A stretch of 64,000 bases of DNA from Gadus chalcogrammus (lineage: Eukaryota; Chordata; Actinopteri; Gadiformes; Gadidae). Numbering within the stretch: position 1 is the first letter of the stretch; every line of letters begins with the position of its first letter. A program made the translations under genes and the position numbers. This document shows positions 26,333-37,350 of the stretch, piece by piece. The notes beneath the pieces were generated by a model. That model ran no database searches, was not told where the DNA came from, and saw only the letters and a program-made list of their open reading frames with translations. Where the stretch lies: positions 19,265,209 to 19,329,208 of the forward strand of contig NC_079426.1 in the NCBI RefSeq assembly GCF_026213295.1, read 5' to 3'.

Positions 26333-27526
26333 ATGGCACTGTTGTGGAGGAGGATGAAGGTTCTGGTGACGGTGGTAATGGTGAACCTCTTTATCTTCAT
26401 TCTGATCTCCCGAAACAATGGCCAGGAAAAGGGGGATCCAAACAAGGTCCACCTACCAACAAAACCCTTCTGGTCCAAGGTAGTCCCGAACCAGGCTTAC
26501 TGGAACCTCCAGCAGCAGGTTCTGGACCTCCAGAACAACCCCATCCTGACCGCTAACTATAGCACTGATGACCTGCCCCATTGGCTGAATGACACGGCCT
26601 TGACCTCTGACCCGTGTCATGCCGATTTCAAGGTCACCACGCAGGTGAAAGACTACAACTCCCTACCTGGCCGCTTCAAGGACTTCCTTGTATACATGCG
26701 CTGCCGCTCCTATCCCCTGCTGGTGGACCAACCTGACCTGTGCATGGACCCCCCATTCCTGCTTCTGGCCATCAAATCACTAGCGCCACATTTTGACCGC
26801 CGCCAGGCCATCCGTGAGTCCTGGGGGCGGTCAGGAGTCCTGGCCAATCGGACCGTGAAGACGGTCTTCCTGCTGGGTAACACATCGGAGGTGGACCATC
26901 ATCCGGATCTTTCCGACATGCTGCGCTACGAGAGCTCCCGCCACCACGACATCGTCCAGTGGGACTACCGCGACTCTTTCTTCAACCTGACCGTTAAAGA
27001 GGTGCTGTTTCTGGGCTGGATAGAGACCCACTGCCCCGGAGCACAGTACATCTTCAAAGGGGATGACGATGTCTTTGTGAACACCTACAGCATCCTTCAG
27101 TTCCTCGGCGGCCTCTCCGCTCCCAAAGCCAAGGATCTGTTTGTGGGGGATGTGATCACCAACGCCGGGCCCCACCGGGACAAAAAAGTCAAATATTTTA
27201 TCCCAGAAAGCATGTATGTGGGGGTGTACCCGCCGTACGCCGGGGGTGGGGGGTACCTCTACTCGGGGGATCTGGCGGCCCGTCTGCACAACGTCTCGAA
27301 GCGCGTGGCACTCTATCCCATCGACGACGTGTACACAGGGATGTGCCTCCGCAAGCTAGGTCTGGCCCCGGAGAAGCACAAAGGCTTCAGGACCTTCGAC
27401 ATCGAGGAGAAGTATCGGGCCAACCCCTGTGCCTACAAGAGCCTGATGCTGGTTCACCCCCGAACCCCCCAGGAGATGATCAAGATCTGGGCCTGGCTGA
27501 GTGACCCTCATCTGAACTGCCAGTAG
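26333..27526 (+). CDS. b3gnt2: Beta-1,3-N-acetylglucosaminyltransferase 2 (GT31)
   Basis: A 397-residue type II Golgi membrane enzyme that adds beta-1,3-GlcNAc from UDP-GlcNAc to terminal galactose, initiating and extending poly-N-acetyllactosamine. The ATG at 26333 has a good context (GCCATGG) and lies 9 bases after a splice acceptor (26323). The whole protein is in one exon, as in other vertebrates. Residues 9-25 are a hydrophobic signal anchor. The stem is followed by the GT31 fold: FLLLAIKS and RESWG (161-165), FKGDDDVFVN with the metal-binding DDD at 244-246, YPPYAGGGGY near 299-308, and PIDDVYTG with the presumed catalytic Asp at 331-332. Six N-glycosylation sequons are visible (near 75, 86, 172, 183, 218, 320). 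Length equals the human enzyme, and no lesion was seen. Fish can carry two b3gnt2 paralogues, and which one this is cannot be decided here. Confidence 0.96.
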   Translation: MALLWRRMKVLVTVVMVNLFIFILISRNNGQEKGDPNKVHLPTKPFWSKVVPNQAYWNLQQQVLDLQNNPILTANYSTDDLPHWLNDTALTSDPCHADFKVTTQVKDYNSLPGRFKDFLVYMRCRSYPLLVDQPDLCMDPPFLLLAIKSLAPHFDRRQAIRESWGRSGVLANRTVKTVFLLGNTSEVDHHPDLSDMLRYESSRHHDIVQWDYRDSFFNLTVKEVLFLGWIETHCPGAQYIFKGDDDVFVNTYSILQFLGGLSAPKAKDLFVGDVITNAGPHRDKKVKYFIPESMYVGVYPPYAGGGGYLYSGDLAARLHNVSKRVALYPIDDVYTGMCLRKLGLAPEKHKGFRTFDIEEKYRANPCAYKSLMLVHPRTPQEMIKIWAWLSDPHLNCQ

Positions 27527-30455
27527 GCCAGGCATTAGCCTTGTTTGTTCCACGTAACGGGGTCGAAACTGCTTTGTGTTTGCTTTGTGTGGACGATTGC
27601 TCACAATTGCTGGACTTGCAAAGAAAGACTGTAGCCACCGATGCAAACTTGCTGTTCTTTAAAGGTTCTGGGCCAATATTGTTTGATGATGAGGTCTTGA
27701 AGATGGGCAGTGTTGAGTCGTCACAGAATAACTGTCTTGAACACTAGGGGGTCACCAGGTGATGAATACATTGTGCTCTTCAAAGTGAACGGGGAAGTGT
27801 ATCGGTAGCAAAGGCTTCCGTCTGAAGAAATAGCCACGATAGTATTTTGACTTGATTCATGCTAAGTTACATTATTGTACTTTGTGTGCACATATTTATA
27901 TCACAACATGGCCTTTATGTTGCTTTAACATGTGTGCTGGCTCCTCAATTGTCTCTGAATTCTGTTTTATAGGAAGTTCTAAGCTTGAAGCTATCTGGTC
28001 AACTAGGGCCCTCCTTCAGGACCTGCTTCTCTAAACCTCAGCCTTGGCCTGAAGTACTCCTCAGCTACCGCATATATAATAATGTCAGGTGATCGAGTGG
28101 TTGCACAGTTATGAACGTATGACATATATGCACTCCAACATTGCAAAGAGAAAAAATCTAAATGGGTCATATTATTTCACTTTCTATAAAATGTGCAAAA
28201 CTCAAATAAAATTGCTGTTTATTTGGTAATAATGAAAATCCACTGAAAGAGGCAAGTGATCATTGAAACAAAACAATTTCCTTTCTTTTAAGGTGAAATC
28301 GCTGATTTGTGAAGTGAAAAAATACCCACCTACTGGTATATCAGTCAGAAATCAGTAACTTTTAACATGAATATTTTTGCAGTGAGTCAACAGCCCAAGA
28401 CATGCTGGCTGCTTTTTCCACCGGTCACCCTCAGTAAAGAGTTCCCTGTAGAGTCAGGCACTCCCGTCCACACTCCTCCCCCCAAGTACATCCAGTAGGA
28501 CTCACTTCTGGACCTCCACACCCCTGCTGTAGTTGAGGAACTGTACAACAGTACGTCTTCAACATTTATACTTAATTTTTTTAACCCAAAAAAATATTTT
28601 TTACTTGATGTTTTCATTTCAATAAAATAAAGTTGTACGATTATTATATACAAGTCAAAAAAGGTATAGCATCACATCAAATTGCACTTTCTTCCAAATT
28701 AGAGATTTGTTCTGGTCTAAAAGTCCACTGCTCCCGTTCTTGGTTTCAGATGGTATGCTTTAGTGGCTGAGTTGAGATGTTTGTTTGAGTAACAGGGAAG
28801 CCCTATCCAGCTGGTCTGGACATTGGGGAAAGCTAAAGAAATCCAAATGCTGTCAATCTGTCGTCAGGTTCCTGTAGGTCCCAGTGACTGTTGCTGTACA
28901 TTATCAATGGTCGTATTGATTCTAGTCGTTGTTTTTTAACTATCAATGCAAAGCTTTATTTCTGTATATATTATTAAAGGGCCTTATGGATGTTTTTTTT
29001 TGTTATTCTGCCTCTTCGCCACTCCTTTTGTTATAAGTTTTCCATGTCTTCGTTTGCCTCATTCTTTTAGTCTTTTAATTTGTTTTTGGTTTTTTTTGGT
29101 TCGTTTTTCTGCATTTTGGTTTAGTTTGTTAGTTGTATTTCCCCCCTCACTGACACGTGTACAATTCAAACTTGACTAGGAATGAAAAGGTGGCGAAGAC
29201 GAGCTGCATAGATCTCGGTTATGCTACACCCTGCTGGTCAGGTTAGTGAACTGCCACAGTGAACAGGTCTCACCACCATAGCCTTATTGCTAGTGGGATG
29301 CTGGTACCACTTGGTCTTTTAGCATGCTTGATTTTTAACACCTTGAAGCCTTCTTCATGCCTCTGGTGCCTTTGCCTTCAGACCAAGTGATCCATCGTCT
29401 TGTTCTTTCCCCGACAGGAGCAAAATACCAACTCAGGGTTATATAATTGGTCAAGTTGTATTTGGATGGTGTAGAAGGATGGACAAATCACCAAAGTACT
29501 TTCAAATCATTAACACACACACTTCATTAATTTATATTAACGTTCCTAACCCCAATCATGTAGTACAGATGAGAGTGGAACAAATACTAAACATTATAGT
29601 ATAAAATGTGATAAAAGCTGAAAATAATGAGCACCTTAAACGTATGTTCTGTCTTTCTAAATAGCTTGATGCTTCTTCACTTGGTAGAACCAACGTTTTC
29701 CCAGCAATCTCATCATTTGGTGGCAGCTTGAATTGTTTACGGGTTTTAAATGGCTGCTTTTGCGTTGCCATTTTAAGGGTCCTTTTGACACCACTGGTGA
29801 TCCATGGCCTCTTTCTGAATACACACACACACACACGTTCTAAAACACACAGGCAAACGCACACACGTTCTTATAGACAAGTACAGAGATTCCATAGCAG
29901 TTGGGGAACAGAAATGACAAGGAATGTTACAGAAAACCTACAGTATTTATTTATTTTATTTCTATCAAATGTTCTGCCAATGTGTTGAGTCAGAACGTGC
30001 CGTTCTTCATGTTCCCTTTGTGTTTACTTGATGTGAGTGTAGATTGCTATGTTGGGCCATTGTGTTTCCAGACATTTATAAAAAATGTCAAAGTTGTGGA
30101 TATCCAATTGTCTATGTCTATACAATTTAACTTGGAAAATTGGATGTTTGGGAATCATTCCGTTCCTCCCGGACAACCTTTACATGAAGAAGCCATGAAT
30201 TCAGAGGCCTTGACTCCTTGGAACGCCCAATAGTTTAGTTCACACCTGTTCCTCTCTGCATCTGTAACTGTATCACAACTCTGTATTTAAAGCCTGTTGT
30301 TTAGTGTAATACTTCAACATCCACTGCACTAATGAGCGATGATTACCAAAGTGTGACTGTTTGTTAGGTATATGAATATTCTATGTCACGTGTTATTGCT
30401 TTACATGCTAGAATAACTTGATTATTTCAATAAAGTGTATTTTGCCTTTTTTGTA
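27527..30455 (+). other. b3gnt2: Probable b3gnt2 3' UTR
   Basis: Repeat-poor sequence directly after the stop. AATAAA signals occur at 28205, 28621 and 30429. The last is followed by a T-rich stretch and the start of a repeat-rich zone, so it is the best candidate for the distal cleavage site. Alternative proximal sites are likely. Not confirmed by transcripts. Confidence 0.5.
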
Positions 30456-30694
30456 ATATTTCCTTCTGATTATTTTTCATCCTATTGATTGAATATAGGA
30501 TGTTGTATTCTATGAACCATTAATCACAGTTCGAAGATGTGTCATTTGATGAACATAAATCAGACTCGATCAACTGTTTTAAGGCGAACCAAACCCCAAC
30601 ACCACTTCTAGACTGATTTGCACTTGATGACTCCTCACAGGTCCAACATTCGCTATTGTATACTGCAAAACCGGTCTGTGGCTGAGATGGTTAC
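30456..30694. other. Intergenic DNA
   Basis: No feature recognised. Confidence 0.3.
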
Positions 30695-31222
30695 CCGGTG
30701 TAAGTACCATATCGGCTCGGCTTCCAGATCGGCTCGGGGTCCGTCGTCTGCTGATGCGTCACACAATACGCTATCTATAGCAATAAGGTTTTTTATGGCT
30801 TAAATTAAAGAGCTTGTAATGATCTTTCATTTTGAACATAGACCATTCCCAACCTATCTGTAGGTTGGGAATCATCTTTGCTGTTAAGATAAGCCGTCCG
30901 TGTTGCCAGATTGGGCACATTTTCAGCCTGATTTGGTTACTTTGAATCACGTTAGGCTGGAAAAACTGGATATATGCCCAATCTGGCAAACCGAAACTAG
31001 ACGGACCTATTCTCGCTCACACATGTGCTCGCTGTTGCCTCGTGGTTGCTATGACTACAGCCAGAGCTACAGCACAAAACAGCCAATCACAACTGTCCGA
31101 CGTACAGCCAATCACAATGTACGCCCATTCAAGCGTACAGCCAATGATATTGTGTAACGTAATCAGCAGACGATTGACCCCGAGCCGATCTGGAAGCCGA
31201 GCCGATATGGTACTTACACCGG
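30695..31222. mobile_element. Inverted-repeat element with about 75-bp arms
   Basis: The left arm 30695-30768 and right arm 31149-31222 start CCGGTGTAAGTACCATATCG in inverted orientation and are identical over about 47 bp. Inside lie two further inverted pairs: a hairpin near 30842-30871 (CATTCCCAACCTA and its inverse) and a pair built on TTGCCAGATTGGGCA at 30903 with TGCCCAATCTGGCAA at 30976. No clean target duplication was seen and no protein is encoded, so the superfamily is unknown. Confidence 0.8.
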
Positions 31223-32271
31223 CCACCAGCTTTGATATGAGGACTTTGACATGCCTGATTAGATACAATTAGATAACACCTTATCAATCCCCCATAGGTA
31301 AACTTATTGTGTGATAGCACAGCATCAGCGAAGGAAGAGGTATAATAAGTAAATGCTACAGTGAGGACAAGCAACCCAGTAGCCAAAAGCATACGGCGTT
31401 GATAGTGAACGTCTTCGTGAACGCATCGCATTTCAACGTAAAATAGCGTGTTATACCTACAGCATCCGCGCGTAGCGCTGTGGAGGCGCCTGAAGAAAGC
31501 ACAACCAACAAGGACATTTCCTGGTTATAATATACATAAATTATAATTATTTGGAGACTTCCCATCGCTGCCAGTATGGCGAAGGTGACGGTGATGCAGG
31601 GTTGCAAGCTTCACGGTTTTCTCGCCAAATTGGGCTGTTTTGAAAACGGAGTCTCGGGGGTAAACCTCAGAGACGCAGGTCTCGGTTTTCTTGGGTACTT
31701 TCAAAACCCACCACAGAAACAGCTTTTGGCGACTGGGTTGGATTACGATCCATTGGAACGTATCCAAAACGAACGAACGAGGGCCTCTACAGGTTGCGGG
31801 AGGTAATAGGATATTGTTCTGTAGATAGGAACACCGTTATCTGCAATCTCTGTAGTAAGGAATTTTCGTATCACCTGAGTTCATCAACCCTTAAATACCA
31901 CCTCAACGCAATACATCAAGCTCGCAGGTAGCTGCCACAGCCCCTGAAGCTGGCGCTAGCAGCCTCCATGCTAGCAGCCAGCCTCGCCAAGCCACACTCG
32001 ACTGAGATGCATTGAATCTTGAGTGAGATGGAAATGTTATTAATTTGATCTTAAAATGCACCGTATGTTAATGAAAGACATGTTTTAAATAAAAGAGACA
32101 TTGAACTTTAAAGTATATTATTGTCTATTATTCTTGAATCACCCATAATTTACTTGAATTAAATTATTTTGAAATACTTTCTTAGAAAAATGTAAGTATG
32201 CGATTTATTTAGATTCATTAATCGTAGAGCCTGTAATTCGATTTTTTTTTTAATCGCTTGACAGCCCTAAA
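31223..32271 (+). mobile_element. hAT remnant with BED zinc-finger exon
   Basis: The right end AATCGCTTGACAGCCCTA at 32254-32271 is a hAT terminus of the TAGGGCTGTCAAGCGATT type. At 31830-31925 an in-frame segment encodes a BED-type zinc finger (CNLC, then H-x4-H in KYHLNAIH), the N-terminal DNA-binding module of hAT transposases. A stop follows at 31929 and the catalytic domain is absent. The left boundary is not identified, so the start given is only where the preceding element ends. Confidence 0.6.
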
Positions 32272-32297
32272 ATATATATATATATATTAGGGCTGTC

Positions 32298-35200
32298 GCC
32301 TCTCCTGGAACCGTCACCTTATCGTGGTGGAGAGGTTTGCGTGTCCCTGTGAACCTGAGGGCTGTGTTGTCTGGAGCCTTGTGCTCCTGGTAGGGTCTCT
32401 CATGGAGAGTGGTCTCAGGTGAGGGGCCAGACTAAGAATGGTTCAAAAACTCCAATGAACATCGAAAAAAGAGGAGATGTGACCCGGCCCGGAGGAAGCC
32501 CGGGCCCCCGTCTGGAGCCAGGCCCAGACGGAGGGCTCGATGGCGAGCGCCTGGTGGCCGGGTTTGCCACGGAGCCCGGTCGGGCACAGCCCGAACACAC
32601 TACGTGGCACCCCCCCTCCCTTCATCCCATGGGCCCACCACCTGTGGCAAGACCCGTTGGGGTCGGGTGCGCAGCCACATGGGTGGCAGCGAAGGTCAGG
32701 GGTCTCGACGGACCAGACCCGGGCGGCAGAAGCTGGCTCTGGGGACGTGGAACGTCACCTCGCTGTGGGGAAAGGAATCGGAGCATGTGAGGGAGGTGGA
32801 GCGCTATCAGTTAGAACTGGTGGGGCTTACCTCCACGCACGGTCTCAGCTCCGGTACCGTACTCCTGGATAAGGGTTGGACTCTATTCTTCTCCGGAGTT
32901 GCCGAGGGCGTGAGGCGCCGGGCGGGTGTGGGGATACTCATAAATCCCCGGCTGAGCACCGCGGTGTTGGAGTTTACCCCGGTAGACGAGAGGGTCGCCT
33001 CCCTGCGCCCAAGGGTTGCAGGGGGGAAAACTCTGACTGTTGTTTGTGTGTATGCACCAAACAGCAGTTCAGAGTACTCGGCCTTCTTGGAGACCCTGAA
33101 TGGAGTCCTGTATGGGGCTCCAGTAGGGGACTCCGTAGTTCTGCTGGGAGACTTCAACGCCCACGTGGGCAACGATGGAGACACCTGGAGAGGCGTGGTG
33201 GGGAGGAACGGCCTCCCTGATCTAAACCCGAGCGGTCGTTTGTTATTGGACTTCTGTGCTAGTCATGGATTATCTATAACCAACACCATGTTTGAACATA
33301 AGGGTGCTCATAAGTGTACCTGGTACCAGAGTACCCTAGGCCGAAGATCGATGATCGATTTCGTGATCGTGTCATCTGATCTGAGGCCGCATGTTTTGGA
33401 CACATGTTTTGGTTAAGAGAGGGGCGGAACTGTCAACCGACCACCATCTGGTGGTGAGTTGGATCAGTGAATGGGGGAAATTTCTGGATAGACCTGGTAA
33501 GCCCAAACGAGTAGTGCGAGTGAATTGGGAACGTCTCGAGGAGGCCCCCGTCCTAGGTATCTTCAACTCACACCTCCGGCGGAGTTTTTCTGGTATTCCT
33601 GTGGAGGTTGGGGGCATTGAGCCGGAGTGGGCGGTGTTCAAAGCCTCCATTGCTGAAGCTGCAGTGGCTAGCTGTGGCCTCAGGGTCTTAGGCTCCTCAA
33701 GGGGCGGTAACCCTCGGACACCGTGGTGGACACCGGTGGTCAGGGAAGCCGTCCGATTGAAGAAGGAGGCCTTCCGGGATATGATATCCTGGAGGACTCC
33801 TGACTCGGTTGCAGGGGTACCGACAGGCTCGAAGGGCTGCAGCTGCTGCCGTGTCGGAGGCTCAGCAGCGGGTGTGGGAGAAGTTCGGAGAGGCCATGGA
33901 GAAGGACTTTCGGTCGGCACCAAAGTGTTTCTGGAAGACTATCCGGCACCTCAGGAGGGGGAAACGGGAAACCATCCAAGCTGTGTACAGTAAGGATGGG
34001 ACTCTGTTGACCTCAACTGAGGAGGTTTTCGGACGTTGGAAGGAACACTTTGAGGAACTCCTGAATCCGAATAACACGCCCTCTATGTTGGAGGCAGAGC
34101 TCGAGGTTGATGGTGTTTCGTCGTCAATTTCCCTGGTGGAGGTCACTGAGGTAGTCAAACATCTCCGCAGTGGCAAAGCCCCAGGGATTGATGAGATACA
34201 GCCAGAAATGCTAAAGGCTCTGGGTGTTGAGGGGCTGTCATGGTTGACACGCCTATTCAACATCGCGTGGGAGTCGGGTACAGTGCCAAACGAGTGGCAA
34301 ACCGGGGTGGTGGTTCCCCTGTTCAAAAAGGGGGACCAGAGAGTTTGTGCCAATTACCGGGGTATCACACTTCTCAGCCTCCCTGGTAAAGTCTACTCCA
34401 AGGTGCTGGAAAGGAGGGTTCGGCCGATCGTCGAACCTCAGATTGAAGAGGAACAATGCGGTTTTCGCCCCCGACGTGGAACTAAGGACCAGCTCTTCAC
34501 TCTCGCAAGGATCCTGGAGGGGGCCTGGGAGTATGCCCATCCGGTCTACATGTGTTTTGTGGATCTGGAGAAGGCGTATGACCGGGTCCCCCGGGAGAAA
34601 CTGCGGGAGGTGCTGCGGGAGTATGGGGTAAGGGGGTCTCTCCTCAGGGCCATCCAATCTCTGTACTCCCAAAGCGAGAGCTGTGTTTGCGTCCTCGGCA
34701 GCCAGTCAGTTTTGTTCTCAGTGGGTGCTGGTCTCCGCCAGGGCTGCGCCTTGTCACCAATCCTGTTTGTGATATACATGGACAGGATATCGAGGCGTAG
34801 TCGTGGTGGGGAGGGGTTGCAGTTCGGTGGTCTGAGGATCTCGTCACTGCTTTTTGCAGATGATGTGGTCCTCATTGGATCATCGGCATGTGACCTTCAG
34901 CATTCACTGGATCGGCTGGCGGCCGAGTGTGAAGCGGCTGGGATGAGGATCAGCACCGCTAAATCTGAGGTCATGACTCTTAGCAGGAAACCGGTGGATT
35001 GCTTACTCCGGGTAGGAAATGAGTCCTTAGCCCAAGTGAAGGAGTTCAAGTAGCTCGGGGTCTTGTTCGCGAGTGAGGGTACTATGGAGCGTGAGATTGG
35101 CCGGAGAATCGGAGCAGCGGTGGCGGTATTGCGTTCGCTTTACCGCACCGTTGAGAGCTGAGCCGCAAGGCAAAGCTCTCGATCTACTGGTCGATCTTCG

Positions 35201-35662
35201 TTCCTATCCTCACCTATGGTCATGAGGGTTGGGTGATGACCGAAAGGACGAGATCAAGAGTACAAGCGGCCGAGATGAGTTTTCTCAGAAGGGTGGCTGG
35301 CGTCTCCCTTAGGGATAGGGTGAGAAGCTCAGCCATCCGTGAGGAACTCGGATTAGAGCCGCTGCTCCTTTACTTAGAAAGGAGTCAGCTGAGATGGTTC
35401 GGGCATCTGGCAAGGATGCCCACTGGGCGCCTCCCTTGGGAGGTGTTTCAGGCACGTCCAGTGGGGAGGAGACCTCAGGGAAAGACCCAGGACTAGGTGG
35501 AGAGATTATATCTCAACACTGGCCTGGGAACGCCTCGGGATCCCCCCGTCAGAGCTGGTCTATGTGGCCCGGGAAAGGGAAGTCTGGGGCCCCCTGCTTG
35601 AGCTGCTCCCCCCGCGACCCGACGCCGGATAAGCGGATGACGATGAGATGATGAGGATGAGG
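32298..35662 (+). mobile_element. Rex3 non-LTR retrotransposon (RTE clade), near full length, inactive
   Basis: Encodes an apurinic endonuclease followed by reverse transcriptase on the + strand. Endonuclease marks: [31 protein letters not shown] and LSTDHHLVV. RT marks: GKAPGIDEIQPEMLK, NYRGITLLSLPGK, CGFRPRRGTKDQ, FVDLEKAYDRVP, GLRQGCALSP and the catalytic LLFADDVVL. The nucleotide stretches TGGCAAACCGGGGTGGTGGT and CAGGGCTGCGCCTTGTCACC match sites I recall as conserved in fish Rex3. The 3' end is a GATGA-type tail. Lesions: frameshifts near 33400 and 33815, a stop at 35051 in place of an expected Tyr, and further shifts near 35160 and 35490. ATTAGGGCTGTC flanks both ends (32286-32297, 35663-35674), a 12-bp target duplication lying in a hAT terminus. 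Confidence 0.92.
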
Positions 35663-35665
35663 ATT

Positions 35666-36010
35666 AGGGCTGTCAAGCGATTAAAATATTTAATCGCGAT
35701 TAATCACATTGTCATAGTTTACTCACGATTAATCGCAAATCTTTTTTCTATGCTAAATATCCCTTGATTTCTTTGTCCCATTAATTGTTCTAATTTTAAT
35801 GCTCTTATCAACATGGAGAAGTGCATCGGCTTGCCTTGTGCAAATGTTTGTTTATTGATAACAACATTGGCAATATGCCAATGTTGTTATCATTAAAAAA
35901 CATTTGCACAAGGCAAAAGATGACTTTCTCTATCCAAATTCAAAATACAGTTATTTTGCTCAATGTGCAAATGCGGAAAATTAAGTTGTGTATTCTGCTA
36001 TAAATGTCAT
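35666..36010. mobile_element. hAT MITE copy interrupted at its left end by Rex3
   Basis: TAGGGCTGTCAAGCGATTAA at 35666, then ATTTAATCGCGATTAATCAC, is the family terminus also seen at 18827 and 24813. Its first bases are duplicated on the far side of Rex3 (32288-32297), so Rex3 landed about ten bases into it. The interior has a long hairpin at 35831-35917 with about 42-bp arms (TTGCCTTGTGCAAATG and inverse). The right end is not clear. Confidence 0.75.
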
Positions 36011-37038
36011 TATTAGTTAACCTGCCCATTTGCGACGACTACTGGAGAGAGTGTGAATTGCGGCGCTGTACTTGGCAATATTTTGTATCGATACTAGAGG
36101 CTGGACCGCACTGCTAGGATAGCAGATTCGTCGTTTTTAGATTATAGGTAACATTTAGGTATTAGGTTAGAGATGAGGACGTTTTGGTATTAGGTTAGCG
36201 ATGGTTCATTTAGTTGTGAGGTTAGAGATTGTTACATTAAGGTATTAAATTAGAGATGGTTATATAAGGTTAGTGGGGGCTTAACGCGTTGATGAGTAAG
36301 GTTATGAGATGGTGAGTTTAGGTGTTAGGTTAGAGAAGGTTGCTTTCGGTATTTAGTTTAGGATTCACAGCGAATCAATTGCTAAACTGGCAACAAAATA
36401 TATATTTTTAGAAAGAAATGCAAGCACCACCAGTTCTTGGTCCATTACACTTTGGGAGCCTGAACCCTGAACATGACATCAGCCTAATGAAGAAAGAAGG
36501 AAGAGAACTAGAAAAAGAGTAATGCAATAAATGACTCATGAATCATCCCAGACCAAGTGGCCAAAGCCGGCATCCCTCATCTTGCTCTCAGTCATTCTTT
36601 TTTAGGTCAGGCTGGGACATTAGTTGAAAAACCTAGCCTTTTCTTTCAGTCAGATACCTAATCAATCATGTAATTGTGTGTTTTTCTCTGTCTCTCTCTC
36701 CATCCTTTCTTCTTCTTAATTGTACTGGAGTTCTGGTGCTGGGATATGTAGAAACGGACACTCGGGAATGCTGTGTTTTATTCCAAATAGGAATAAGAAA
36801 CAACGCTTATACTATGAATGAGGTTAATGACTGTGATGAAAAGCCTGATACCTTCAAAGTGAATATAATCTATTATTGATACATAGCATTAGCAATTGTG
36901 CACTGAATGCAGCATTATATTATATCTAATTGTAAATGGACAATATTTATTTTTAGTAATCATTACACATTACATTATTATAAATATCATAATAAAGCTT
37001 CTATGTTCTCACTCTCTTTGTCTGTTTATTTTCCTCTT

Positions 37039-37040
<2 letters not shown>
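36011..37040. other. Non-coding stretch with degenerate tandem repeat
   Basis: From about 36145 to 36350 a degenerate 25-30 bp repeat built on GGTATTAGGTTAGAGATGG recurs with decay. The rest shows nothing recognisable. Confidence 0.5.
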
Positions 37041-37122
<82 letters not shown>

Positions 37123-37140
37123 AATATATATATATATACA
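37041..37140. repeat. Compound (CT)n(TA)n microsatellite
   Basis: CT tract to about 37097, immediately followed by TA to 37140 with one interruption. Confidence 0.95.
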
Positions 37141-37145
37141 TAATA

Positions 37146-37350
37146 TAGACTTAGACTTGGCTTTATTGATCCTTTTGGGATTACTCCCTCAAGGAGATTG
37201 AATTTCCAGTAGCTTACAGAAACACAACACAATATATATACAATATAATGTAAAACAATAAACTTTTAGCTAACTATAAAAATATATATATAATAATGTA
37301 TAGGTAGCTGTAAAATAAAATTATAATTTATTCATGTATCATTTGTCCAC
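37146..37350 (-). mobile_element. Truncated LINE 3' end (L2/Rex1-like), minus strand
   Basis: Read on the minus strand, the sequence ends with GGATCAATAAAGCCAAGTCT and a repeated AAGTCT tail, the usual form of a fish L2-group LINE 3' end, preceded by GAAATTCAATCTCCTTGAGG. No coding part remains. The 5' limit is uncertain. Confidence 0.6.

Noticed and set aside
26831..27289. 152-codon minus-strand frame
   Set aside because: Shadow of the b3gnt2 coding exon.
33372..33923. 183-codon minus-strand frame
   Set aside because: Antisense shadow of Rex3 coding sequence.
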